Source: DASQZK01 sp963732905
Lineage (GTDB): Bacteria > Bacteroidota > Bacteroidia > Bacteroidales > GCA-2748055
Reading direction: 5' to 3'
Assembly (NCBI GenBank): GCA_963732905.1
Contig: CAVTBM010000012.1
Span: 248,001-312,000, forward strand
DNA: 64,000 bases
Positions 51,796-60,752 of this stretch are shown piece by piece. The notes below the pieces were generated by a model. It saw only the letters and a program-made list of their open reading frames with translations. It had not been told where the DNA came from and did no database searches. The first letter of the stretch is position 1. Every line of letters begins with the position of its first letter. Position numbers and translations under genes: made by a program.

Positions 51796-52944
51796 TTATT
51801 CAAAGAAGTTTTTCATCCGTTCAAAGAAACTTTTTTCATTCTTATCCGGATTGGGAATAAAATTAGGTGATTCTCTGAGTTTTTCAAAGATCTTTATCTC
51901 ATCTTTACTAACTTCTTTCGGGATCCACACGTTTATGGATACCAGAAGGTCTCCCTTTCCGTACCCATTAACGTCAGGGATGCCCTTTCCTTTAAGTCTT
52001 AAAATTTTACCGGGCTGTGTACCCTGGTCAATGCGGATCTTAACTTTACTGCTGATGGTAGGTATTTCCACCGTAGTGCCCAGAATAGCGTCGGGCATGC
52101 TCAGGTAAAGGTTAAACAAAAGATCGTTTCCGTCCCGGATAAGTTCAGGATGTCTTTCTTCTGTGATCACAACCAGGAGATCCCCGTTGATACCTCCCCG
52201 ACGGGCTGCATTGCCTTTCCCGGAGACTTTCAGCTGCATCCCTTCTGCTACTCCGGCCGGGATGTTGAAGGAGATGGTTTCTTCCGAAGGTAAGATTCCT
52301 TCGCCGTAACAGGTGTTGCACTTCTGTGAAATAATCTTGCCTTCCCCGCCGCACTGGGGACAGACAGAGGTAGTCTGCATCTGTCCGAGAAAGGTATTCG
52401 TTACCCTGGTTACATGGCCTGAGCCACGGCAGGTTGAACAGCTTTCATAAGCGGTGCCGTCGTTGGCCCCGGTGCCCTTACAGGCATCACAGGCAATGTA
52501 CTTTTTAACCTTTACCTTCTTCTCAGCACCATTGGCAACTTCCTGCAGGTCCAGTTTAACTTTAATGCGTAAATCAGAACCCCGGTTTATTCTCTGACCC
52601 GTTCTACGGCCGCTTCTGCCAAAACCGCCAAAGCCGAAATCCCCGAAAATATCCCCAAAGCTTTCGAAAATATCTTCCATACTCATGCCGCCAGCATGGA
52701 ATCCGTTTCCTCCTCCACCCTGGAATGCAGCATGGCCGAACTGGTCATATCGGGATCGTTTCTGAGGATCGGACAGTATCTCATAAGCCTCGGCGGCTTC
52801 CTTAAATTTATCTTCTGCCGTATGGTCATCCGGATTTTTGTCCGGATGAAATTTCAGGGCCATCTTTCTATACGACTTCTTGATCTCTTCCTGCGTGGCT
52901 CCCCTGGAAATTTCCAATACTTCGTAATAATCTCTTTTTGTCAT
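51796..52944 (-). CDS. dnaJ: Chaperone DnaJ
   Basis: The 382-residue protein is a full type I Hsp40: J domain (1-70) with HPD at 33-35, a glycine/phenylalanine-rich linker (about 75-120), four CxxCxGxG zinc repeats (about 150-215), and a C-terminal substrate domain. It delivers unfolded clients to DnaK and stimulates its ATPase. grpE lies 7 bases upstream; dnaK is not in the window. The order grpE-dnaJ is common, and the exporter genes follow directly. Confidence 0.96.
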   Translation of the reverse strand: MTKRDYYEVLEISRGATQEEIKKSYRKMALKFHPDKNPDDHTAEDKFKEAAEAYEILSDPQKRSRYDQFGHAAFQGGGGNGFHAGGMSMEDIFESFGDIFGDFGFGGFGRSGRRTGQRINRGSDLRIKVKLDLQEVANGAEKKVKVKKYIACDACKGTGANDGTAYESCSTCRGSGHVTRVTNTFLGQMQTTSVCPQCGGEGKIISQKCNTCYGEGILPSEETISFNIPAGVAEGMQLKVSGKGNAARRGGINGDLLVVITEERHPELIRDGNDLLFNLYLSMPDAILGTTVEIPTISSKVKIRIDQGTQPGKILRLKGKGIPDVNGYGKGDLLVSINVWIPKEVSKDEIKIFEKLRESPNFIPNPDKNEKSFFERMKNFFE

Positions 52945-52951
52945 TGATTAA

Positions 52952-53554
52952 TTATTCCCCTATGATAACTTTTGCATACCTGACTACTTTTTCATTCAGC
53001 ATATACCCTTTCTCAATCACATCCACCACTTTCCCCTTCTTATCTTCTTCCTGTACAGGTATTTTCGTGATTGCCTCGTGCCTGTCTGTATCAAATTCAT
53101 CATTCAATGAATCCATTTCACGTACACCCTGCTGCGTAAGAAAATCCCTGAATTTATTATAAATCAGATAAATGCCGGCACGGATGGCGTCGATGTCAGT
53201 GGCAGCTTCCATTGAGCCTATCGCTCTTTCAAAATCATCCATGACGGGCAGGATTTTGATCAGTACATCTTCACTGGCCGATTTCAGTAATTCGGTTTTT
53301 TCCCTCAGAGTCCTTTTCCTGTAATTGTCAAACTCTGCAGACAGCCGCAGGTATTTATCCTGTAATTCTGTAATTCTCTGTTCGAAATCGTCCTTTGTAG
53401 GTTCTTCTGCCTCTTTTTCTGCGCCAGAGGCCTTTACCTGCTTTTCTTCCTTTTTCACGTGTTCCTCTTTCTGTGCAACTTTAGGATCTTTGGCTCCTTT
53501 TTCGATATTCTTTTCACTCATTTTAGGGATATTCCCGGATGGTTTTTTTGCCAT
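52952..53554 (-). CDS. grpE: Nucleotide exchange factor GrpE
   Basis: The gene encodes about 200 residues with an acidic/lysine-rich N-terminal tail (residues 1-60), a long coiled coil (about 65-115, LQDKYLRLSAEFDNYRKRT), and the GrpE beta domain with a DSLNDEFDTDRHEAI stretch and IGE C-terminus. GrpE releases ADP from DnaK. The frame is open to 53698, but a start at 53554 (MAKKPSG) or 53521 (MSEKN) is chosen because upstream residues have no family resemblance. It precedes dnaJ by 7 bases. Confidence 0.93.
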   Translation of the reverse strand: MAKKPSGNIPKMSEKNIEKGAKDPKVAQKEEHVKKEEKQVKASGAEKEAEEPTKDDFEQRITELQDKYLRLSAEFDNYRKRTLREKTELLKSASEDVLIKILPVMDDFERAIGSMEAATDIDAIRAGIYLIYNKFRDFLTQQGVREMDSLNDEFDTDRHEAITKIPVQEEDKKGKVVDVIEKGYMLNEKVVRYAKVIIGE

Positions 53555-53742
53555 ATTTCTTCTGATTTGTTTACAATGAGATGACAGGTCTTCCTCAAAT
53601 TTTTTGCCAATATTCGAACAGAAGACAATTTGGCATGGTTTCAGGCGGGGTAAGGGAATTTCCGTCATGGATGGCAGAAAACCGGTATGCCTGAACAAGA
53701 AGAATGGAATCTGGCAGGATTAATGCGCAAATGGCGTTGACA

Positions 53743-54321
53743 TCAGTCGGTCATAGCATTCAGGGTTGCATCCAGAACCGGTCCTCTCAGATTCCTGGCT
53801 ACAATAATGCCGTCTCCGTCAATCAGAAAATTCGACGGGATGCCTGTTACCTGGTACATGGCCGCCGGTACCGAATTCCAGTACTTAAGGTCGCTTACGT
53901 GATTGGGCCAGTCAAGATGGTCACTTTGAATGGCAGATACCCAGCTGTTTTTGTCAGCATCCAGTGACACACTGTAAACGGTGAATCCGTTCCCGTTTTT
54001 AAATTGCTTGTCTTTAAACGTATTGTATGTCTGCACCAGATTTGGATTCTCACGCCGGCACGGCGGGCACCACGAAGCCCAGAAATCAATAAGGACAACT
54101 TTTCCCCGGAGAGAGGATAGCTTGATGATTTTTCCGGAGGGTGAAGGATATTCCAGTTCAGGAGCACGGTTGCCTACATTCAGGCCGACCACGGCCTCTT
54201 TTTTGGCTGTTGTAACCTCAGATGTGTTTGATGCTTTGGATGAATCTCCGTTTCTTTTTCCCGAACAGGCTGTAAAACCAATCATGCCGGACAGGAATAC
54301 GATGACAATCTTTTTTTTCAT
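53743..54321 (-). CDS. TlpA-like thiol-disulfide oxidoreductase lipoprotein
   Basis: This 192-residue protein has a lipoprotein signal (FTAC, Cys19) and a TlpA/ResA-type thioredoxin domain (about 50-190) with the active site WCPPC (Cys85, Cys88). It would reduce or shuffle disulfides at the periplasmic face of a membrane, for example in cytochrome c or cell-envelope protein maturation. It lies between grpE and murA and appears to have its own promoter (TATATTTG on the - strand at 54362-54369). Confidence 0.9.
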   Translation of the reverse strand: MKKKIVIVFLSGMIGFTACSGKRNGDSSKASNTSEVTTAKKEAVVGLNVGNRAPELEYPSPSGKIIKLSSLRGKVVLIDFWASWCPPCRRENPNLVQTYNTFKDKQFKNGNGFTVYSVSLDADKNSWVSAIQSDHLDWPNHVSDLKYWNSVPAAMYQVTGIPSNFLIDGDGIIVARNLRGPVLDATLNAMTD

Positions 54322-54361
54322 TATTCTTCCAATTAGGTTTATCTAGATATGTAACTTTCTG

Positions 54362-54369
54362 CAAATATA
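54362..54369 (-). promoter_or_regulatory. Probable -7 element of the TlpA-like gene
   Basis: On the - strand this reads TATATTTG, a full match to TAnnTTTG, 41 bases before the start codon. The -33 region did not show a clear TTG at the expected distance. Confidence 0.45.
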
Positions 54370-54390
54370 AACAAAAAAAATTTTAACCGT

Positions 54391-55698
54391 TCATGGTAAT
54401 CGTTCTATTAAGGCACCGATGCTGTTTAGTCTTTGATCGATATTTTGGTATCCGCGGTCGATCTGTTCAATATTATGAATGGTGCTTATCCCGTCGGCCG
54501 ACATGGCAGCGATAAGCAGGGCGACACCTGCGCGGATATCGGGTGAGGTCATATTGGTGGCGCGGAGTCTGATCTTCTTATCCTGACCGATGACCGTTGC
54601 CCGGTGCGGATCGCACAAAATGATTTGTGCGCCCATGTCAATGAGTTTATCGACAAAGAAGAGCCGGCTTTCGAACATTTTCTGATGGATCAGCACACTG
54701 CCTTTAGCCTGTGTGGCGACCACGAGTATCACGCTGAGCAGGTCGGGGGTGAGGCCGGGCCAGGGTGCATCGGCGATGGTCATGATAGCCCCGTCGATGA
54801 AGGTTTCGATCTCATAATGTTCCTGTGCGGGAATACGGATGTTGTCACCTTTGACCTCTATATTAATACCCAGGCGCCGGAATGATTCCGGGATAATGCC
54901 CAGATGCCGGTAGCCGACATCCCGCATAGTGAGCTCCGACCCGGTCATGGCTGCCAGTCCGATAAAGCTTCCTACCTCAATCATATCGGGAAGGATCCGG
55001 TGCTCTGTACCTTTCAGTGAAGTGACCCCTTCAATGGTCAGGAGGTTTGAGCCTATACCGGAAATTTTCGCGCCCATGCGGTTCAGCATAAGGCACAGCT
55101 GCTGCACGTAAGGTTCGCAGGCGGCATTGTATATTGTGGTGATCCCCTCGGCCAAAACGGCAGCCATGATGATGTTGGCGGTACCGGTTACGGATGCTTC
55201 ATCGAGCAGCATGTAAGTGCCCTTTAGCGATTTGGCATTCACGTGGTACTGGTACCTGCGTTTGTCGAAAGTGAATTTAGCACCCAGATTCTGCAGACCA
55301 ATAAAGTGGGTATCGAGCCTGCGCCGGCCGATCTTGTCCCCGCCGGGTTTGGGTATAAAGGCTTCACCGAACCTCCCCAGAAGAGGACCGACAATCAACA
55401 CCGAACCTCTGAGAGCCGCACTTTTCTCCCTGAACTCATCGCTTTGGAGATAAGAGATATCGATGTTGGCGGCTTTGAAAGAATAACTGTTTTCTGAAAG
55501 CTTTGAAATGCTGACACCAATATCCCCGAGGAGTTCAATCAGGTTATTGATATCACTGATGTTTGGGATGTTGCTGATGGTAATGGTCTCCGGGGTAAGG
55601 AGACAGGCACATAAAACCTGAAGAGCCTCGTTTTTTGCTCCCTGCGGAATGATTTCGCCTTTCAGGCGACGGCCGCCTTCAATACGGAAACTGCTCAT
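54391..55698 (-). CDS. murA: UDP-N-acetylglucosamine 1-carboxyvinyltransferase, Asp-type active site
   Basis: The 435-residue enzyme transfers enolpyruvate from PEP to UDP-GlcNAc, the first committed step of peptidoglycan synthesis. It begins FRIEGGRRLKGEI and AKNEALQVL (residues 22-30), as in MurA. The catalytic loop reads GRFGEAFIPKPGGDKIGRR: Asp121 stands where most MurA proteins have the Cys attacked by fosfomycin. Asp-type MurA is known in Mycobacterium tuberculosis and Chlamydia and is intrinsically insensitive to fosfomycin. It starts 16 bases after the DUF4290 gene on the same strand. Confidence 0.95.
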   Translation of the reverse strand: MSSFRIEGGRRLKGEIIPQGAKNEALQVLCACLLTPETITISNIPNISDINNLIELLGDIGVSISKLSENSYSFKAANIDISYLQSDEFREKSAALRGSVLIVGPLLGRFGEAFIPKPGGDKIGRRRLDTHFIGLQNLGAKFTFDKRRYQYHVNAKSLKGTYMLLDEASVTGTANIIMAAVLAEGITTIYNAACEPYVQQLCLMLNRMGAKISGIGSNLLTIEGVTSLKGTEHRILPDMIEVGSFIGLAAMTGSELTMRDVGYRHLGIIPESFRRLGINIEVKGDNIRIPAQEHYEIETFIDGAIMTIADAPWPGLTPDLLSVILVVATQAKGSVLIHQKMFESRLFFVDKLIDMGAQIILCDPHRATVIGQDKKIRLRATNMTSPDIRAGVALLIAAMSADGISTIHNIEQIDRGYQNIDQRLNSIGALIERLP

Positions 55699-55714
55699 AA
55701 AAAGCCGAAGCGGG

Positions 55715-56314
55715 TTATTTGGATTTTTTCTGAGGTCTTTTCTTCCTGTTCTTGTTCAATATTTCCTTGGTCTCCAGTAACTTTATGCCATCATCGGTAT
55801 TTTCAATCCTGCCGCCGGTGAGTTCCTTCAGGTCACTGAAGATCTGCTGGTCATCCACAGCTTCACGGTTCCATGTCAGGTACGACTTTTTCATGTGGTT
55901 GGCAAGGACAGCAATAAGTTGTTCTTTTTCTTCGCCTTCTTCCATCTCCAGGGCTTTTTTGATCATCATTTCCAGGGAATGGCCGTAGTGTTTATACTTG
56001 ATCCGGTTCTGGTTATAAGGGATGGGGCTGGGTTTCTGCTTGAGTTGTTCAGGTTCCGGCGTTTCGTAGGGAGAATCGACATCGATCCGGAAATCGGAGA
56101 TGATATACAGGTGATCCCATAGCTTATGCTTAAAATCGCCCTGGTCGCGAAGATGTGTGTTCAGGTTCCCCATGATGCCGATAATGGTCCTGGCGGCCTT
56201 GTTGCGTTCTTCCCGGTCTTCGATGGTGCAGATATGATTCACCATTTTTTGTACATTCCGGCCGTATTCGGGAAGATACAACCTGTTCCTGCTTGTATTA
56301 TAATCGTAATCCAT
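55715..56314 (-). CDS. DUF4290 domain protein
   Basis: The product is about 199 residues, soluble and largely helical, with the family start YNTSRNRLYLPEYGRNVQKMV. DUF4290 is restricted to Bacteroidota and usually lies beside murA; its function is unknown. The frame opens at 56326, but the start is placed at 56314 because the promoter at 56332-56362 would start transcription near 56326, leaving too little leader for the earlier ATG. A lysine-rich tail ends the protein. Confidence 0.85.
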   Translation of the reverse strand: MDYDYNTSRNRLYLPEYGRNVQKMVNHICTIEDREERNKAARTIIGIMGNLNTHLRDQGDFKHKLWDHLYIISDFRIDVDSPYETPEPEQLKQKPSPIPYNQNRIKYKHYGHSLEMMIKKALEMEEGEEKEQLIAVLANHMKKSYLTWNREAVDDQQIFSDLKELTGGRIENTDDGIKLLETKEILNKNRKKRPQKKSK

Positions 56315-56331
56315 TATGTTTTTCATTTTTG

Positions 56332-56362
56332 CAAAGCTAACTGAAATTTATGGAGTTAACAA
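56332..56362 (-). promoter_or_regulatory. Promoter of the DUF4290-murA operon
   Basis: On the - strand TTG (56362-56360), 20 bases, then TAGCTTTG (56339-56332) fits the Bacteroidota -33/-7 promoter well. Transcription would begin near 56326, giving a leader of about 12 bases to the ATG at 56314. Confidence 0.65.
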
Positions 56363-56400
56363 GATATCAGGGAAAAAGGGAAAGTTTTTGAAGAGTGACA

Positions 56401-58746
56401 TTATTTTACGATATTCAATTTCGCAAATTTCAGCAATAATTGTTTCTGCCCATGATCTTTGAAAAAAACTGTAGCCTTGATATTTGGGGGTGTTCCTTCT
56501 TTGTTGATTACTTTCCCGCGCCCGAACCGCGGATGTTCCACCTCCATGCCTACCTGTATTTTTGAAGGATCCGCACTTTCTGCGGATACCTGCGCAGAAG
56601 TGTTTTGGATTTTTACCAGTTTCTTGCCGAATACCGGGGGTGTGAATTCCTTAGGGGATGTTTTAGGAAAAAGGGCATGATTCACCGGTGAAGTTCTTCT
56701 TCCGGCATCCTGCCTGTTCTGAAGAGTGGTAGGTAGCTCCAGGAACTGCTCGTCGATTTCGGAAATGAACCGGCTGGGATTACGGTTGGTCAGAAGTCCC
56801 CATCTGTAGCGTGTTCCGGCATAACTGATCGTCACCTTTTCCTTGGCCCTGGTAACAGCCACGTAGAAAAGCCGCCGTTCTTCCTCGATATCTTTCGGCA
56901 TAGAGGTCGACATCTGGGAGGGGAAGAGCTCTTCTTCGAGACCGGCCAGGTAAACATGTCTGAACTCAAGACCCTTGGCAGAATGTACGGTCATCAGGGT
57001 CACCTTGTCATGATCTTCCGGCTTTTCCTGGTCGGCATCCGTGTATAACGTTACCGTCTGGAGGTAATCCGACAGGGTAGTGTCTCCGGCATTATCCTCA
57101 TTTTCATTGAAATCGCGGATACTGTTCAGAAGAGCTTCAATATTCTCATACCGGCTGATACCTTCCGGTGTCTTATCCGCCGTGAGTTCTTTCAGGATGC
57201 CTGTCGAAGTGGCCACAGTATAGGCCAGGTCAAAGGCCTCCATCTCGCCGGCCTTCTTCCTGAACTCTGAGATCAGCTGCGAGAAGCCGGTGAGCTTCTG
57301 GATTGTGCCTGAGTTAAAAGCCGTGCGGAGGAACGAGCCGTCTGTTAAAACTTCCCAGACAGGTACGTTCCGCCCTGAAGCGGTTTGTTCAATCTTAGAA
57401 AGGGTGGTTTTACCGATCCCCCGCAACGGAAAATTGATAATGCGCTTGAGTGATTCATCATCAGCCGGGTTGACAATAAGCCGGAAGTAGGCCAGCACAT
57501 CCTTTACTTCCTTGCGCTGGAAAAAAGATACGCCGCCATATACTTTGTAAGGGATATTCATCTTGCGCATTGATTCTTCGAATATTCTCGACTGGGCGTT
57601 GGTGCGGTAAAGGATAGCCATGTCCTGGTAACGGACCTGTTCAGCCATGGAAGCATCCCTGATCATCCCGGCAATAATGAATCCTTCCTCGCTGTCGGTA
57701 CTCGCTTCAACAACTTTTATTTTTGCGCCTTCATCATTCTCTGAAAAGACTTTCTTGGGAATTTGTCCCTGGTTTTTTGAAATGATGGAGTTTGCTGCAT
57801 TAACGATATTCTGTGTCGACCTGTAATTCCGTTCCAGCTTGTATGTAGTGGCTTCGGGATAATCGGATTTAAAAGTCAGGATATTCTCAATACGGGCACC
57901 CCGGAAGGAGTAGATGCTCTGGGCATCATCGCCGACGACGCAGATATTTCTGTGCGCTTGTGCCAGCTTTTTAACGATGAGGTACTGCGAGTAATTGGTG
58001 TCCTGGTATTCATCCACGAGGATATACCGGAAAGTGTTCATGTATTTGTCAAGAATGTCAGGATGATCCCTGAACAGGATGTTCGTATTCAGGAGCAGAT
58101 CGTCAAAATCCATGGCACCTGAACTTTTGCACCTGGCGGCATAACGCTTGTAAATATCTTTGAGCATAGGCCTCCGGGTACTTTTATCCGTAGCCTCGAT
58201 GGATGCATTTCCTGCATAAGCTTCTGCCGTGATCAGATTGTTTTTGGCGTTGGAGATTCGGCCGCCGACTTCCGCAGGTTTGTAAATTTTGTCGTCGAGC
58301 TTCAGCTCTTTGATGATCGTCTTGATGAGGTTGCGGGAATCCTGGGTGTCATAAATCGTGTATGTTGAAGGGTAGCCGAGTGTATTGGCTTCCGCCCTGA
58401 GTATACGGGCAAAGATGGAATGGAACGTCCCCATCCAGAGATGGCGGGCGTTTTTATATCCCACCAGCCCGGCGATACGTTCCTTCATCTCATTGGCTGC
58501 CTTGTTCGTAAATGTAAGGGCGAGGATCTGAGGTGGAGGGATACCGTTGCTGAGCATGTTGGCAATGCGGTAGGTGAGGACCCGGGTTTTTCCCGAGCCA
58601 GCTCCCGCTATGACCAGCGATGGCCCGTTGAAATGGACCACAGCCTCTTTCTGGGGTCCGTTCAGCTCAGCTAAAATCTTTTCCACAGCTTCCCTTTTTG
58701 AGGAGCCAAATGTAGTGTTTTTGAAGCTAAAATTTTTATGATGCAT
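56401..58746 (-). CDS. UvrD/PcrA-family superfamily 1 helicase
   Basis: This 781-residue helicase has Walker A GAGSGKT (48-54), motif II VDEYQDTN near 247, GDDAQSIYSFRGA near 272, and the C-terminal VTLMTVHSAKGLEF near 585 with AVTRAKEK near 635. It matches PcrA/UvrD proteins, which unwind DNA 3' to 5' in nucleotide excision and mismatch repair and clear replication blocks. The tail (about 720-780), with GMEVEHPRFGRGKVI, is the Tudor-like RNA polymerase-binding domain of PcrA. It is a monocistronic - strand gene upstream of DUF4290. Confidence 0.94.
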   Translation of the reverse strand: MHHKNFSFKNTTFGSSKREAVEKILAELNGPQKEAVVHFNGPSLVIAGAGSGKTRVLTYRIANMLSNGIPPPQILALTFTNKAANEMKERIAGLVGYKNARHLWMGTFHSIFARILRAEANTLGYPSTYTIYDTQDSRNLIKTIIKELKLDDKIYKPAEVGGRISNAKNNLITAEAYAGNASIEATDKSTRRPMLKDIYKRYAARCKSSGAMDFDDLLLNTNILFRDHPDILDKYMNTFRYILVDEYQDTNYSQYLIVKKLAQAHRNICVVGDDAQSIYSFRGARIENILTFKSDYPEATTYKLERNYRSTQNIVNAANSIISKNQGQIPKKVFSENDEGAKIKVVEASTDSEEGFIIAGMIRDASMAEQVRYQDMAILYRTNAQSRIFEESMRKMNIPYKVYGGVSFFQRKEVKDVLAYFRLIVNPADDESLKRIINFPLRGIGKTTLSKIEQTASGRNVPVWEVLTDGSFLRTAFNSGTIQKLTGFSQLISEFRKKAGEMEAFDLAYTVATSTGILKELTADKTPEGISRYENIEALLNSIRDFNENEDNAGDTTLSDYLQTVTLYTDADQEKPEDHDKVTLMTVHSAKGLEFRHVYLAGLEEELFPSQMSTSMPKDIEEERRLFYVAVTRAKEKVTISYAGTRYRWGLLTNRNPSRFISEIDEQFLELPTTLQNRQDAGRRTSPVNHALFPKTSPKEFTPPVFGKKLVKIQNTSAQVSAESADPSKIQVGMEVEHPRFGRGKVINKEGTPPNIKATVFFKDHGQKQLLLKFAKLNIVK

Positions 58747-59161
58747 GGATTAGTTTTTAACGATAGGACATTAATTTGAAGAGTAAGCAGTAAGTAGCAG
58801 GAACGGTGAATGCCTGAGATTATATGCACCAGGGGCAGGATTTCTCAGGCTTTCGGATCTGGTTGGTGAGGGATTATTTTTTCTCCTTCGGAAAGAAAAA
58901 AAGATATTGAAAATTGATTCATCCAGCATAAGAACTTTCCGATGAACGATCAAAACCCTGAATCCCTTATAAATTCTCATGGCATTTCATTTTTCGATTG
59001 CAAAACCTGTTCTCCCCATACCTGCTTCTGCCCTTTATGTCAAAAACTGTAAAATCTCAGCGTCTTTATTTTTCGTAACATTGCAGAAAACATATTTTTT
59101 TTCAATTTTCGCAAAATATTTTACTCCTGAAACAGTTATTTTTAAACTAACAAACTGACCT
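58747..59161. other. Divergent intergenic region upstream of the helicase and the T9SS protein
   Basis: This 415-base gap is AT-rich and separates two divergent genes. Just before the + strand gene lies GACCTTTGCC, close to the promoter form of rpsL, with a TTATTTTTAAAC tract upstream. Small open frames on the - strand (for example 58771-58980) show no features and are not called. Confidence 0.4.
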
Positions 59162-60535
59162 TTGCCGCAATATTCATTTAAAACATACAGCCTGACTTTC
59201 CTATTTCTGCTTGTGACAGCAGGTATTTCCGCACAGATCAGTTCGCCGACTGCCGGCAGTTCAAAATACATATCCTATAATACCAGTTCAGGAACTGACA
59301 GTATGCTGGTATTTTCCTTCTATGAGTACCCGGGAGAAGAAGTGACTGGCATTCTGACAGCTTCAGCTCCCTCAACAGGGAACTTTACCTTTGAATGGTC
59401 AGCCTGGGACACGTTATCCATGGCGTATGGGACTGCTTTTCAGACCGATAACAATGCCACGGGATCAAACGTTACGGGGCTCGGGAACGGAGGCTACAAA
59501 GTGAGGGTTTTCAACGGCGCCGGCATCGACACTTCTTTCCTCGCCTGGGTGTTTATCGATGACCTGAAGGTTAATATTGATAAAACTTCTTCAGGTGAGG
59601 TGCCATTATATAAATATACTTGCGATTTACTCAATTTAAGCGCCTCAGTTTTTCCTGATACATTTTATTTTTACAATCCGACAAACAGTGAAAAGATTGT
59701 TATTGACGCCTTAGACATACCAATAAATGGCTTTAATATTCAATGGTCTTCAGATAATACTGATTTGAATCTTTCAGGTCAGCAAAAAAGTCTAACTCCA
59801 ACTTTTGATTACCTGACACAAGGTGATATTCCTTTTAAAGACACCTGGTATTTTCTTGAAATCGTCGATAGTTTTGGTATGACAGTCAGGGATTCGGTGT
59901 TTTTCCATTCAGTTTTTACAAAAGCTGAATTTAGCTTTATGTTTTTTGATAAAGCCGATAAAAAGGTTTATGTCGAACCTCCTGATCCGCCGGAAGACGG
60001 AGCGCCTCTTGAGGTAAAATTCACAAATGAATCCAAAAACGGCTGGTCATTTGAATGGATCTATTCCGATTCGGCAAAGTCTGGCAAATTTGCCAATGAA
60101 TTTACAAATGATATAGGGTACGAGCCTGAGTACACCTATTATAAACCCGGGGATTACTATCCGACACTGGTCTCGACAAGTGAAGCGGGTTGCGTCGACA
60201 CGTTTAGGGTGGTGACGCCCATAACTGTAGAGCCTTCGGAACTCAAGGTGCAAAATGTCTTTTCACCAAACGGCGATAATCTGAATGACAATTTCAAGGT
60301 TGAGTTCAAGTCTATCAAGCAGTTTACCATTCGTATATACAGCCGGTCTGGCGTTCTTGTCTATTCAGCCGACGTGAATGATCTGTATTCCTGGGACGGC
60401 TGGAATGGCAAAATAAAGGATTCCAACCGCGAGGCAAGTCCTGGAGCCTATTACTACATCATCGAAGCAACCGGATACGACAATATTCATTACCGGAAAG
60501 GGAATTATGCAGGAGTGGTATATTTGTTCCGGTGA
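59162..60535 (+). CDS. Type IX secretion substrate with gliding-motility-type C-terminal domain
   Basis: The 457-residue protein has an N-terminal signal peptide (FLFLLVTAGISAQ, about residues 12-24), beta-rich central domains, a PKD-like segment (about 275-365; EYTYYKPGDYYPTL, SEAGCVDTF) and a type B C-terminal domain (about 372-457) with VFSPNGDNLND and GAYYYIIEATGYD. This C-terminal domain directs export through the type IX secretion system in Bacteroidota. No ATG precedes the signal peptide, so the TTG at 59162 is taken as the start; an in-frame stop lies 4 bases upstream. No adhesive or catalytic motif was found. Confidence 0.85.
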   Translation: MPQYSFKTYSLTFLFLLVTAGISAQISSPTAGSSKYISYNTSSGTDSMLVFSFYEYPGEEVTGILTASAPSTGNFTFEWSAWDTLSMAYGTAFQTDNNATGSNVTGLGNGGYKVRVFNGAGIDTSFLAWVFIDDLKVNIDKTSSGEVPLYKYTCDLLNLSASVFPDTFYFYNPTNSEKIVIDALDIPINGFNIQWSSDNTDLNLSGQQKSLTPTFDYLTQGDIPFKDTWYFLEIVDSFGMTVRDSVFFHSVFTKAEFSFMFFDKADKKVYVEPPDPPEDGAPLEVKFTNESKNGWSFEWIYSDSAKSGKFANEFTNDIGYEPEYTYYKPGDYYPTLVSTSEAGCVDTFRVVTPITVEPSELKVQNVFSPNGDNLNDNFKVEFKSIKQFTIRIYSRSGVLVYSADVNDLYSWDGWNGKIKDSNREASPGAYYYIIEATGYDNIHYRKGNYAGVVYLFR

Positions 60536-60686
60536 AAGGGATGCAAACCTGCAGGTGTAAACTTTCACGCCTGCCGGAGCACTTTTAAGTCATCTTTTCT
60601 TCAATATATTAGCCCAATACTATCATACCCGTTCTGTGATCCTTGAATTGTGGTTTGTATCCACGAAACCGGCCAGTCATAATATT

Positions 60687-60724
60687 AAAAAAAAGCCGCC
60701 GGCTGCAAGGCCAACGGCTTTTTT
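60687..60724. terminator. Bidirectional intrinsic terminator
   Basis: A-tract, GCCG, cc, GGC, loop, GCC, aa, CGGC, T-tract form a symmetric hairpin with poly-A before and poly-T after. It lies between the convergent T9SS gene and the EF-G-like gene and can stop transcription from both sides. Confidence 0.85.
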
Positions 60725-60752
60725 ATATCGCAAAACAGTATTTTGAGTTGTT

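Noticed and set aside
58771..59271. Small - strand open frames in the helicase upstream region
   Set aside because: One overlaps the signal-peptide region of the T9SS gene on the other strand; neither shows any feature.
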